A stretch of DNA of 64,000 bases from positions 124,001 through 188,000 of the forward strand of contig KV748202.1 in NCBI GenBank assembly GCA_001692895.1. The letters run 5' to 3'. This stretch comes from Cenococcum geophilum 1.58. Its lineage: Eukaryota > Ascomycota > Dothideomycetes > Gloniales > Gloniaceae. Below are positions 47,455 through 59,770 of the stretch, in pieces. A program made the translations under genes and the position numbers. Each line of letters opens with the position of its first letter. The first letter of the stretch is position 1. The notes below the pieces were generated by a model. It had not been told where the DNA came from. It made no database searches and saw only the letters and a program-made list of their open reading frames with translations.

Positions 47455-49562
47455 ATAGGACTATAAAATAGAGCTAGAACTAGGAACGAGTTTAAGGTTC
47501 TACCCAACTTATAAGTTAATAGAAAAAGAGTTATAGGCACTTAAGGAGTTTGTCTAGGAAAATCTTTAAAAAGGATATATTAGACCATTATAGTTATTAG
47601 CAGGATATCCAGTACTATTCGTACCAAAGAAGAATGGAAAACTTAGGCTATACATTAACTATAGATAGTTAAATAGCATTACTAGAAAGGATAGGTATCC
47701 TTTACCCTTAATTAGTGAAATTTAAGACAGGATTAGTAATGCGTAAATCTTTATAAAGATAGATCTAAGATAGGCGTACCATTAGATTAGAATTAAGGAA
47801 GGCGATAAATAAAAGGCAGCCTTTAGGTTAAAGGAAGGACTATATAAACTACTAGTTATACAATTCGGGCTTATAAATGCACTAGCAACGTTTTAAAAAC
47901 GTATTAATAATATATTAAGAGAATACTTGGATGAATTTGTTATAGTATACCTTAATAATAATATTATCTACTTAATAAGTAAGGAAGAATATGGAGAATA
48001 TATTAAATGGGTCTTAAAAAGACTATAAGAAGAATAGATGCTAGTAGTAATTAAGAAATGCGAATTCTTTACTAAGAAGATAAATTTTATTAGATTTATT
48101 ATTAAACTAGGCTAACTTAGTATAGATCCAAAGAAGATTAAGGCTATAGTAAATTAGAAAATGTAATATAGTCAAGGTTATTTCTAGGGTTCTATAACTA
48201 CTGCAAAAGGGTTATAGCTTAATAGTTAAAGGATATTAAGCTACTTACAAAATTAATAAAGAAGGAAGAACTATAGGTATAGGGAGAGGAATAAAAGGAA
48301 CTATTTAAGAAAGTTAAATAGTTGTTTACCTAGGAGCTAGTTCTTAAAATCTATTAACTATAGTTAGAGATAGTGGTTAAGACGGATATATTAGATTATG
48401 CATTAAGAGCGTACTTCTTATAGAAATATAAAGATAGATAGCACCTAGTGGCATACTATAGTTAAAAGATAATACCACTAGAACTAAACTATGACATCTA
48501 TAATAAGGAGTTATTAGGTATAGTTATAGCACTAAAAAAATTAAGATTATTCTTATAAGGTATAAAAAAACTATTTATAGTTAAAATGAATTATAAGAAC
48601 CTAACGGGGTTCCTAATAATAAAAGAACTTAATTATAGATAGGTTAGATAGGCGGAGATGCTTACAGAATACTATTTTAAGATTTAGTATACTAAGGGTA
48701 TAGAGAATACACAAGCAGACGCTCTAAGTAGAAAGGCTAAACTATAAAATAATAAAAAGCTATTAGGGGCTTTATTGCAAAGGGATATAGACAGATTAAT
48801 TAGGTATAATTATCTAAAGATCGCAGTAATATAAGAAGAAAAGACCTATAAATTACTAGAAAGTAATTAGATATAAAAAATCCTAGACGTATAAATAGAG
48901 GATTTAGACTTAGAGTAGTACAAAAATTAAAAAGTAATATATGTACTAAGATCTATTGCAAAGGAGTTTATTAAGTTATTTTATAAGGGACTAACTTAAG
49001 GACACAACGGAGCTATAGGCTTAGTGNTAAGACTTTAAGAGGAGTATATTATTAATAGAATCTAGGGACTAGCTAGGTAAGTTATAAAAGAATATTTAGA
49101 TTGCTAAAGGAATAAATTAATAAGGCATAAGCTATATAAAGAGCTATAACCTATTAAAATACTAGAGAGACTATGGGAGGTTATATTATGGGACTTTATT
49201 ATTAAGTTACTAAAGTTAAGAGATCCTATTACTAGGTAAGATTACAACGCAATCTTAGTAATAGTAGATAAGCTTATAAAGTAGGGATACTTTATAGCAT
49301 ATTTAGAAGAAATATTAGCGGAAGATATCGCTAAAATCTATATTAAAGAAGTATTTATAAGATATAGAGCACTAAGTAAGATTATATTAGACAGAGATTT
49401 AAGATTTATAGTAGTATTCTAGGAAGTGTTCTTAGTAGAGTAAGGAGTTTAAGCAGCAACTTCTACCGTATATTATCTATAGATAGACGGTTAAACGGAA
49501 AGATTAAATTAGACACTAGAATAATATCTAAGGCATTATATTAATTATGCATAGAATAATTA

Positions 49563-52500
49563 ATAATAATTCATTGCTTAACGTCCGATTTGGATCCCTA
49601 TTGGGCCCACGCGGACTACTCCTTATATACATATGGGGAGAAAACTCTATTTAAGAAAACCCCGTGATCTATCTCCCCGCCTTTTAAGACTCGCCTATAA
49701 GGCGCCTGCGAGTCGCCTATAGTGCTCCTACTTCCTTACTTTTTAACCTCCTTAGAAACCACTGCTGCCGTAATAAGCCTACGGACGCGCTAGTATCGTA
49801 AACTTTACTCTACTACTGTAGAGTTATTAGGGGGCACCCGTTGCTCGCCCCTCTGCCCTCTATTGCTATTTCCTTTATAACCCGGAACTGGTTTAGTATA
49901 TTTTAGCTAATAAGCTACTAAGTAACCGCCTTAAGGCCTTTTTGTATTAAGAGCAGTGTATTATAGTTCTCTATACTAGCTACTAAGAGTATTACTTCTT
50001 AGTTGGTATGTAAGGGGCATAACAGTATTATATATTTTAGTGTCTATCTTAGCTAGCTACATTCGCACCTTAGGCTACCTACTAGGACACCTACCTAGTA
50101 AAGCCAGTCTTTTAGTTCTATTATTTCTGTTCTTAAGAGTGTTGCCATTATATTTTCTGCCTTTATTAGGCCTTCTCGGAGCCCTAAAGTATTTACCCCC
50201 TATAGCGTTAACCATACTACGGCTTAGGTTCCTCTTGCCTTAGTTAGCCTCTATACCTTTAACTCTTATATACCTCTCTAGCGTTGGTCTAGTCAGTGTT
50301 ATATTATGGTAGATAGTTTCCTAGCGTTTTTTTATGCTCTACTTTAGCCCCTTTCTCTTTCTTGCTGTTGTCTTTACTAGCCTTTTATACGTCTCCCTTC
50401 CTCCTCTATATAGGCCTGGGCCCTAAAGCAGCACCATTTTTCTTTAGCTTTCTTTACCTATTTCTCTAATATATCTTCCCTACTTTAGGGTTATTGGTTT
50501 GTTCTCCTATAGGGCACCCTAAGGTCCCTCTATAGTTTATTTAGGCGTGTTTTGATATACTTTATAATATTAGAGTTACGTTTATTTTATATCCTTTATA
50601 TTGCGGCGGCTTTAATATATAGTTATAGGGGGGGAATATTGGCTTCCCTTTTAAGCAGTGCTGTAGCCGTTCGCTTATATCCGCCTATTATACTTTAGAG
50701 GTAGGCTGTTTAGACCTTTTGGAGTGGTTTAAGGAGCGACTTAGGGGGGCCTTTCTTAGATTCTCTAGTGGCCTAAATACTGGACCTATACGTCATGGTT
50801 AGCCGGACAACTGCTATATATAGTAGGCGTAACCTCTGGAAGCATGGACCCTATATAGAATTAACGATTCTAGATAATGTAATATACTATACTTGGCCCT
50901 TATGGGCCGCTTGGGCCGCATATACGCTCTACTGGAGCTTGCTATCTACCTATACTCCTAGTACCCTTAGGCCCTGAACTAGTTAACCCCTAAAGCCTTA
51001 GATATAAATTATATACTAAAGATCTGTAGATTAATTGCGTTTTCTTATAAAATGGATTAGCTAGTACTTCTCTGGTAAGAATTAGACTCTATATCGTCTT
51101 GCCCATTCTATATATATATTATAAGCTTTCTCTAGTGTTCTGCAATTCTCTGCGGCTATTAGCCCGTATATAATTAGATTTATATTATTAATAAAGCCTA
51201 TCCCCTAGGTCGCCCCTTCCTTAAAGGAGTCTAGTAGGTTGCTTATAAAGAAAAGGAAGAGTATAGGTAAGAGGGGTGATCCTTATAGTATTCCTGTTGT
51301 AACTATAATAGGGGGGCTCTGGTATCTGCTAAAGACTAGTAATATCTCTTTCTAACCTATAAACCCTTAGACAAATTATATAATCCATTTTAAGAAGCCT
51401 TTTGCCATAAGGATATATAAGAGACGCTTATAGGGTATATTATTATAGGCGCCACTAATATCTAAGCTAAGCATTAATACTATAAGGTCCCTTCGCATTG
51501 CCTATGCAGATTTAATAGTGGTAGCGAGTAGCGTAAGTGCTGATAGTGTTAAGCGGTTCTTTCTTGCCCCTATTTGGCTTTATAGTAGTAGGGCGTATTC
51601 CTTAGCCGTGTCTGCTATATAGTCCGCTATTACCCTTTCTAAGATCTTACTAAGGGTGTTTTCTAAGGCAATAGGGCGGTAGCTTCCTGGGATTAAGTAA
51701 TCTGCTTTACCTTCTTTTTATAGAATAACCGTCGTTATAGATCTTCCGAGTCGCGGGTAGTAACCTATAGTAAAGCACGCTCTAGCTATATCTGTAAGCC
51801 AAGATACTATAAGTAGTCTATAGGTCTTTAAGGCCTCATTTAGAATCCTATCTGGTCCTAGTACTATGTTATTTAAAAGGCGGCTAATAGTTTTAGCCAT
51901 TTCCTCTATTATTATGTCGCTGTTAACCCGTAGGCGAGTTACCGGTATATTACCCGTAATATCACTAAGGTCTGCTAGAGCCGGTTAGGGGAAAAACCTT
52001 TCTATAAGGATCTTTACCTTTTCATTGTTGTTATTAGTAGCCTGTAATTCCCCTGCTCTTTAAAGGGGCGGTAGGTAAGGGTCTTCTACTAGGCGCCCTA
52101 CTTTTTTCTTTACCTATTTTGCTATAGCTTAAAGGCCCTTATTATAGGGGAGGCTTAGGTTAGAAGTGTACTTATTTATAAACCATCTCTAGTTATTTCT
52201 TGCCTTTTTTTTTAGGGTATTCTTTAACTGGTTTCTTATGTCTTTATATTATCTTTTGTCTTTAGGGTTGTGGCTGCTTATATATTTTCTTTTTGCTTGT
52301 TATTAGCTGGCGATAAGAACCGCGTATTATGCGGACTATGCGTGTCGCGCGTAGGGGCCCGGTTTTAAGACTAGGCAGTACTCTTCTAGCTTGTTTTTAA
52401 TTACTGCCTAGATCTTTTTTAGTCTTTAGTTGATTTCCTTAGGGGTAGCTAATAAGCCTTACTTATTTGGTACTGGGTGGATTTTTTCTAGGCCTTAAAG

Positions 52501-55118
52501 TTGTTATTTAACTATATTAAGGAAGCTATCTATCTTAAGCTTTCTTATTGCGTATCTTTTACTATTTAGTTACGCCTTAATATCTAGATCTAGCTATATT
52601 TGGATGGGGATATGGTCTAAAGTGAGTACCTATTCTTCTTTAGGGTTATATCTTTTAAGTCTCTAGTATAGGCCTTCGTCTATAAATGTAAGATTAATTG
52701 TATTTTTGGCGGTGCCTCGTTACTATGTAATTGCTCCTAGGGGGGTGGCTAGCTTAAGGCCCTAGATGTCTATAGCTCTTAGTAGGCACTCTACCTATTG
52801 TTTAGCAGCAATATAGATACCCCCCTATCGCGGGTAGTAGAGGTTTATATCTCCTAATAGGATAGACTCTATGCCTTTGGTTTCTAGCAAGCTTATTACT
52901 AATATAATGTTCTCTATTTATAGGACCCCTTCGACCCTAGGGTTATATATATTAATAATCTATACTAGTCCCCTATATATCTAGATTGTTATAACTGCAA
53001 TATCTAGGTTAACTACTTGCTATAACTATAAGGATAGGCTAATAGCTTTGCTAATTATAAAGCACACGCGCGTGGCTGCTTTTGGTTTATATAGGAGCTG
53101 GAATCCTTAGGGGCAGTATGTTAATTATATATAGGTATTATAGTACGGCTCTTATATAGCGAGGATATGGTATTTCTCTAGGTCTAGGCTGTCTAGTAAG
53201 GGCCTAGCGAGACGGTGGTTTGTATTGCCGCAGTTATATTGTATAATAGATAGGTAGCGGACCCCTAGTGAGGGTTCTTCGCCTCTCCTTTATTCCTTGC
53301 TTCTTCTGTTTTTACTTTCTCTAGGATATTTAGAACTTCTGTCTCTTATGTCTACACCCTAGTTACTACTTATTTTATATAGAGCTTTCTATTCCCGTAT
53401 CTTATATTCCTACTAGCGCTTTTATATCTAAATCTGTTATTGTCTCTGGTTCTTCCCCTATTCTTACTAGTTAGCTATATACCCTTTAAAAGTCGGCTAT
53501 AAATGTTATATTTGCCGTGTTAAGTCTAATTCTTAATTATCCTAGTTTTAAGCTTGCTGTAGCTAACTATAAGGGTCTTCCTATAGGGCGTCCTCTCCCT
53601 TATATCCCTATATAGTCTAGTAATATCGCGCGGCGTCGCTTCTGGCCCGTTAAGGCTTAGGATGGCTGGCCTAGCCCCCTAGTATTAAAGGTAGGAAACG
53701 CTAGAAAGGCACCTACGCCCCCCTAGCTTATCGCCTATTGTTTCCATTTATATAACCTAGCGTGTAGTTGTTCCCGTAGCTATTAAGCCCTTACCTTCTA
53801 TCTCCTATATTTAATACAGTCTTCTCTTTTCTACGCCTTATATGTGCTTTAGTGGCAGTTTACGTATTTTATTTAGTTTTAATTTAAGCAGTGTCTTATG
53901 TTGTAGGGGCCTATATAGTGGCCGCAATACACCTATACTGCGCATATGGATTAGGTATGTCCCTATTATACGTAGCGATAATATTATTCTAGGCGGAGTT
54001 TATAGTTATAGAGCCTTATATTATATATAAGGCCATTTATAATAATACTTTTTTAGATAAGGAGTTTTTGCATTTTTAGTGTATATGTGCTAATAATAAG
54101 GGAGCTATACGTTTAACCGGTATCTCCCTAGCGAGTCTCTGGCGACTCTTATATCCTCTTATTATTCTTATTATATACTTAGTTTGCATTTTCGTGTTAA
54201 AGCTATTAGATTTGGGTAATCTTAAGACCTAGTATAAGGCGTTCCGTTTATTTTACTATCTTATATATAGTTGCTGTATTATCCGCCTAGCGTCCCTTTT
54301 TTACCCTAAGGCTTAGGGGGACCGCTGGGACTTTAACTGGGTAATCTTTATGGAGTACTTTTATGCTAATACGTTCTCCTAACCTGTCCCCTACCTTTAC
54401 GGCTTATTTCTTTACCTATTAGTCCCTTAGGGTAACTCTAATATCTCCGCTCTTAAGGTGTTGGACTATAATAGCGTTGTAAACCTCTTTACGAATCTCT
54501 ATAAGGACTTCTATTTCTAATTATCCCCTAAGCCCCTTTACTTTTTCTATATTTAGTTATATTATAATTATATACCCGGATATTATTTTTAGGGGGGTAG
54601 GTTCCCTATACTATAGAAGCGCAGCTATAACGGCCTAGGTGCGGTTCGCCGGTAAGGGGGGGTTTTATTTATTTTTAATTTTGCTTAGCCGTTAGAGGAT
54701 TTAATTAAGGGTTTACTAGAGGGGCGCCTAAGGTTCGCTAAACTAGCGGAGCTATTCTGCTAGCTGTATTAGTTCGTTATAGCTGACGGTTACTCCCCTA
54801 TAGCTATAGATACTAGACGCGTCCAATAGGCTTTATATTTTGTTAGATGCCTTCTTAATAGGGGTCTTCCCGCTTTATGGTGTGGTATTCGCCCGTTTTT
54901 ATTGTGGAGGGCTATTGCTAGGCGTGGTTCTGGTGGACGCGCGCGAGTGCAAACCACCGTCGTTCGACGTGTGCCTCCCCTGCGATGCGTGCATCTCAGG
55001 GGGATTCTCTGGGTGTTTTTCAGGGTTCTTTTGGTTGGTTTTGGTCTTTTTAGGCCAGGTGCAGCAAGAGCTCCAGATCGTTTTTAGCGGAATATAAAGG
55101 AACTAATAAACTAGTTCC
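49563..55118 (-). mobile_element. Full-length Tad-like LINE (5.56 kb) with 15-bp TSD
   Basis: Flanked by TGCATAGAATAATTA at 49548-49562 and 55119-55133. Reading minus: an ORF1 region (about 55070-53300); an apurinic-type endonuclease (QYNCGNTNHRLARPLLDSL, AIQEPYYN, GDINLYYPR, about 53260-52840); reverse transcriptase (LGPDRILNEALK, YYPRLGRSITT, GSYRPIALENTLSKILERV, LMLSLDISGAYNNIPYKRLL, FINN in place of FADD, about 51900-51080); and a C-terminal Cys-rich part (CEC..LRQTLKYIILLCPLH, about 50080-49990). The order and wording fit the fungal Tad1 clade. Stops throughout make it dead. It interrupts the integrase of the host gypsy element. Confidence 0.85.
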
Positions 55119-56543
55119 TGCATAGAATAATTAGGTATTGCTATTACTAGTTATATAGTTTATATATAATATAACACTACAAGAAGAAATAGGCACGTTA
55201 CTATTTAAGGCGAATTACGGATATAAGCTAAGGACCTTATTATCGCCACATTAAGTAAAGAAGATAAGTAGTATAGCTAAGTAAAGAATAAAGAGTTTAA
55301 TAAATCTTTATATAGACCTTACGGAAATAGCTAAGGCGGTATAGCAAAGGATGAAAAAGTATTATAATGCTAAGAGATCTAAGGGACTAGATCTTAAGAA
55401 GGGAGATAAAGTATACCTACTATATAAAAATTTTAAGAGTTAACTACTAAGCAAGAAGTTAGACTACGTTAGACTAGGACCTTTTAAAATTATATAAAAA
55501 ATTTTATTAGTTATATTTAAGTTAAACCTACTAGCTAGGATAAAGATCTACCCTATATAGTATATCGCAATACTAGAGCCAGTATATAAGAGTATTAAGC
55601 CACCGGTTTATAAAGCAGATATATATAGAGGATAAAAGGAAAATAAATAGTAAGTTTTAAAGATTGTTAGTTATAAGGACGTAGACAATAAAATATAGTA
55701 TAAAGTAAAGTAGATAGGCTATAATAAGACTACTTAGGAACTACTAAAGAACCTAAAAAACGCTATAGAAAAGGTATAGGAGTATTAAAAGAGAAAAGGT
55801 TAGGTAATATTAATAAAGAGGAATTACTAAAGAATAAGTCACCTAAGGGGGACCTAGGAAGAGTGACTGCTAAACTACTTAGAGTTATTTCCTTCTCTGT
55901 TAGAAGAAAATCCGTTTTTTTATTACTAAGTTCCTATAAACCTTATTAAATAAGTTTCCACTCCTTTAAATAAACCTTCTTGCGAACTTTCTTAAGATAA
56001 ATTAACTAAGTAAATGTAGCAAGACGAGAATCGAGAGCCCGTTATTAAGCATTAGTAGCCTCCTTTTTAGTGTTATATAAATAATAAAGTTCCGCCAAGG
56101 TAACAAATAGTTTATTATTAAGCTTTGTAGCGGCAGATTAAATATAAGACCCTATAATAAATTACTTAGGGAACTTAGAGACTATTAAGAGTTATAGGAC
56201 ACGTATACTTAGTGTTAGAAGTAGAGCAAACATCATAGGACGATTAAACGTTTGCTTTAGTGCACTCCGCATAAAAAGAGAGTTATTAAGACAATGGACT
56301 CGCTATCGCGATATATACTAACCCTGCCTTTAAATAATAAGAATACGGAGATAGTATAATCTTACTAAGTAACAGTATTACAGCAATAGTGCGGGTATAA
56401 CGTTGCGCTTATAAGGAAAAAGAGGCTTTAGGTATTATAAGTAATAATATTAACTAAATTAATTAGACGGATATTATACCTCTAGTAAACGACTTAGAGA
56501 TACTAGATATCTTTAAGGATAAAGATAAAGAGGAGGGAGATAG

Positions 56544-56966
56544 TGTTATGAACGCTTTAAGTATAATATTATAACTACTTAAAGAGGAGTTAGAGGAAGC
56601 TAGTTAGTTAATATAAGTATGGTCTAAGATAGAACCTATAGAACTATATAATAAGGAATAGTAAGCGAGTTATATAATGTTATACGCAGTATACGCAGTA
56701 TATACAGTGTATGCCTATATATAACACGTATAACACGTATATTATATATAAGGAGGATTTTATAGGAGTATAGTTGTGTATTTAAGGACCCTTAATCCCT
56801 ACCTAGATAGTTCCTTCCTTATAGTAATTCTTAGAATATAATTAGAGTTAATCTGTTAGGCAACCACTCTACCAGTTATTATTTACGTTATTGACTTATC
56901 TGCAATACTTATATACCTAGCCCATTAACGAGTCTACCATAGTTCCTGCTATAAGGCTCCATTATA
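56544..56966 (+). repeat. 3' LTR of the 20.9-kb gypsy element
   Basis: 423 bp, followed by TSD ATAAA. More AT-rich than the 5' copy through CA->TA-type changes. Confidence 0.85.
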
Positions 56967-57047
56967 ATAAACACCTAGATAATAGGTAAAACGTTAAGCA
57001 ATACTATCCGTTTAATAGTCTTAAATATCCCTTACTGCTTAAAATTA

Positions 57048-57647
57048 GGGCACTGCTAACCGCACACCCCCTAATTACTGCACGTATACCCCCGAATTAC
57101 TACGCGTATACCCCCCACTAAACAAGCTTAGATCCTTTCACTTTAAGTTAAAATATTATATGTGTTTGACTTATTTACACCCAAATCGCGAAAATCAAAG
57201 TGTCAAAATATAACACCTGTAAGATCGTCCTAAGTTAACTAGTAGGAGTACTCTACGAGGCGCTATAAGAACTAGATTAGTTGCTACTACCTCTATTTAA
57301 TGTCTATAGATTACCTCTACGGGTATACCCGCGCCCGTTACACCTGCGCCCACGCTCGCCCGCAGGTAGTGCAGCTAGTATTTCGCTCAAATACTAAGAG
57401 CTCCCGCTAAGTAGAGTTATCAATGCGATTCGTAGAGCTAGATGTAGAGCTAGCTAGCCGCGCGACCGCGACCGCAACGACGCTCTACAATTGCAGGCTC
57501 TTAGTATAGGCGCGTGGTATTGTTTTCGCGATTTAGGTGTAAATAAGTCAAATACACGTAATATTTTAACTTAAAGTGGAAGGATCTAAGCTTATTTAGT
57601 GGGGGGTGTATGCGTAGTAATTAGGGGGTGTGCAGTTAGTAGGGCCC
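57048..57647. mobile_element. MITE copy 3 (600 bp), 8-bp TSD TAAAATTA
   Basis: TAAAATTA at 57040-57047 and 57648-57655. Inverted ends GGGCACTGC / GGGCCCTAC, then CACACCCCCTAATTACT and CCCCCCACTAAA motifs, TTGACTTATTTACACC and ATCGCGAAAA blocks, as in copies 1 and 2. Non-coding. Confidence 0.88.
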
Positions 57648-57939
57648 TAAAATTATTATATTTCTTATTAGCGGCTTCTATAAAGCTATCTTTATATAAG
57701 TAAGCTTAAAGCTTTTTTTTTTAGCTATAATATTAGGATTTTTTTTAGGCACGTTGTTGCAGGTTGCGGCAATTTGCTGTAAACTGTGCGATTTACGTGG
57801 TCGTATATGGTCGTTAGCGATTCGCGCAAACCGCGCGTTTTGTAACAAAATTATAGTATCTACTAGTAAATTGCAGCAAAACGCTTAACTACTAAACTAA
57901 TGCTAGCTTTTTGCTACCCTATAAATAAATAGCGCGTAA

Positions 57940-58145
57940 ACTATACGAACTATACAAACTATATAAACTATATAAACTATACGAACTATACGAACTATAT
58001 AAACTATATAAACTATATAAACTATATAAACTATATAAACTATATAAACTATATAATAAAACTATATAAATATATAAACTATATAAAACTATATAAACTA
58101 TATAAACTATATAAACTATATAAACTATATAAACTATATAAACTG
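57940..58145. repeat. 9-bp ATAAACTAT satellite
   Basis: About 22 near-identical 9-bp units with a few variants (ACGAACTAT). Confidence 0.8.
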
Positions 58146-58317
58146 TACAAATTATAACTATATAAATTATTATTATATTATATAATAACTAAATTATTAT
58201 ATATTTCTATAGATTGCTATAATATACTTTTAAATATATTTATATTATAACTATATAAAATATAGAGCTATCTACTTTAGGCGTTAAGAGGGAAGCCTCT
58301 CGTAGAGGCTCTAAATC

Positions 58318-58600
58318 GTTTACCTGCCTGCCTACCTGCCTGCCTACCTACCTACCTACCTATCTACCTGCCTATCTGCCTGCCTACCTACCTACCTACC
58401 TACCTACCTATTTACCTGCCTACCTACCTACTTACCTACCTACCTACCTACCTACCTACCTATCTACCTACCTGCCTGCCTACTTACCTACCTATCTATC
58501 TATTTGTCTGTCTCTCTATACCTACCTGTTTATACCTACCTATCTATACCTACCTGTCTGTACCTACCTGTCTGTGCCTACCTGTCTATATTACCTTAAT
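58318..58600. repeat. CCTACCTGCC minisatellite
   Basis: Dense tandem CCTAC/CTGCC tetramer-pentamer units, the plus-strand counterpart of 20045-20410. Confidence 0.8.
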
Positions 58601-58669
58601 TCAATTAATTGATTGAATCGTTTATCGTGTTCGCTGGCTGGTCGTTTAAATGGTTGTCGTGTGGCTCTA

Positions 58670-59060
58670 GCAGCGGTTGTATAGCTCTGGTGACGGTCGT
58701 CTAGCTTTGACGACGGTCATCTGGCTCTAGCGACGGTCATCTGGCTCTGGCGACGGTCGTCTAGCTCTGACGACGATCGTCTAACTCTGACGACGGTTGT
58801 CCAGCTCTGGCGACGTTTATCTGGCTCTAGCGACGGTCATCTGGCTCTGGCGACGGTCGTCTAGCTCTGACGACGGTCGTCTAGCTCTGGCGACGGTTAT
58901 CTGGCGATGGCGACGGTTATCTAGCTCTGACGACGATCGTCTGGCTCTGACGACGGTTGTCCAGCTCTGACGACGGTTATCCAGCTCTGACGACGGTCGT
59001 CCAGCTCTGGCGACAGTTATTTGGCTCTGGCGACGGCCGTCTGGCTCTGGCGACGGTCGT
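58670..59060. repeat. 20-bp CTCTGGCGACGGTCGTCTGG minisatellite
   Basis: About nineteen units with transitions mainly at GGCGAC/TGACGA and GTCGT/GTTAT positions. Inverse of 19840-20000. Confidence 0.85.
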
Positions 59061-59204
59061 GCTAGCTGTTGTTCTGGTGTCTTCCTTAGTAGGGAGGATG
59101 TAAGAAAGGGTAAAAAATAAGGTGGCTACCTAGGTGTATATAGGGGGTATACTTAGCAGAGGCACGTGTAGAGGCTATTGGGAATATAGTGGGGACCTAA
59201 TAGT

Positions 59205-59770
59205 AATATGTCGCGTATATATAGAAAGGCTTTATATAGAGCTTCGTGTAGAGCCTTTATATATAGAGCTTCGCGTAAAGCCTTATATAGAGCCTTGTAT
59301 AGAGCTTTACGCAGAGCCTTATATAGAGCCTCTATATATAAAGCTTTATATAGAGCTTCGTAGAGCTTTATATAAAGCTTTGTGTAGAGCCTTATATAGA
59401 GCCTCGTATAGAGCCTCGTATAAAGCTTCGTATAAAGCTTTATATAGAGCTTTGTATAGAGCTTCGTGTAGAGCTTTACGTAAAGCTTTATATAGAGCTT
59501 CGCGTAGAGCTTTACGTAGAGCTTTATATAGAGCTTTATACAGAGCCTTATATAGAGCCTCTATACGTAGAGCTTTATATAAAGCCTTATATAGAGCCTT
59601 ATATAAAGCTTTATATAGAGCTTTATATAGAGCTTTATATAGAGCTTTATATAGAGCTTTATATAAAGCCTTATATAGAGCCTTTATACGCAGAGCTTTA
59701 TATAAAGCCTTGTGTAGAGCCTTATATAAAGCTTTATATAAAGCTTCGTGCAGAGCTTCGTATAGGGCTT
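59205..59770. repeat. TATATAGAGCTT satellite
   Basis: About 47 units close to 12 bp. Related to the longer array at 16990-19115. Confidence 0.8.

Larger units (their letters stand above)
36045..56966 (+). mobile_element. Ty3/gypsy retrotransposon (about 8 kb) expanded to 20.9 kb by nested insertions
   Basis: LTRs 36045-36477 and 56544-56966 (both TGTTA(C/T)(A/G)AACRC... and ending GTTATA/ATTATA) are flanked by a perfect 5-bp duplication ATAAA (36040-36044 and 56967-56971). Inside, in plus order: gag (about 36510-37650) with a zinc-knuckle-like NCRK.GYFARDYR (about 37520-37560); protease with DS(G) changed to DSEV (about 40606-40740); reverse transcriptase split at 41090/47455 (IELELGTSLRFYPTYKL, PVLFVPKKNGKLRLYINYR, about 47475-47680); integrase (about 48950-49547, resumed at 55134); and KVYLLYKNFKS, LDYVRLGPFKI and a chromodomain (QYKVKQIGYNKTT, about 55690-55740). 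Stops are numerous and mostly at Gln/Trp sites. Confidence 0.85.

Noticed and set aside
47261-47540. Frames of 63 and 76 codons
   Set aside because: They lie within or across the LTR of the 6.36-kb gypsy element.
54840-55097. 85-codon plus-strand frame
   Set aside because: Antisense to the 5' part of the Tad-like LINE.
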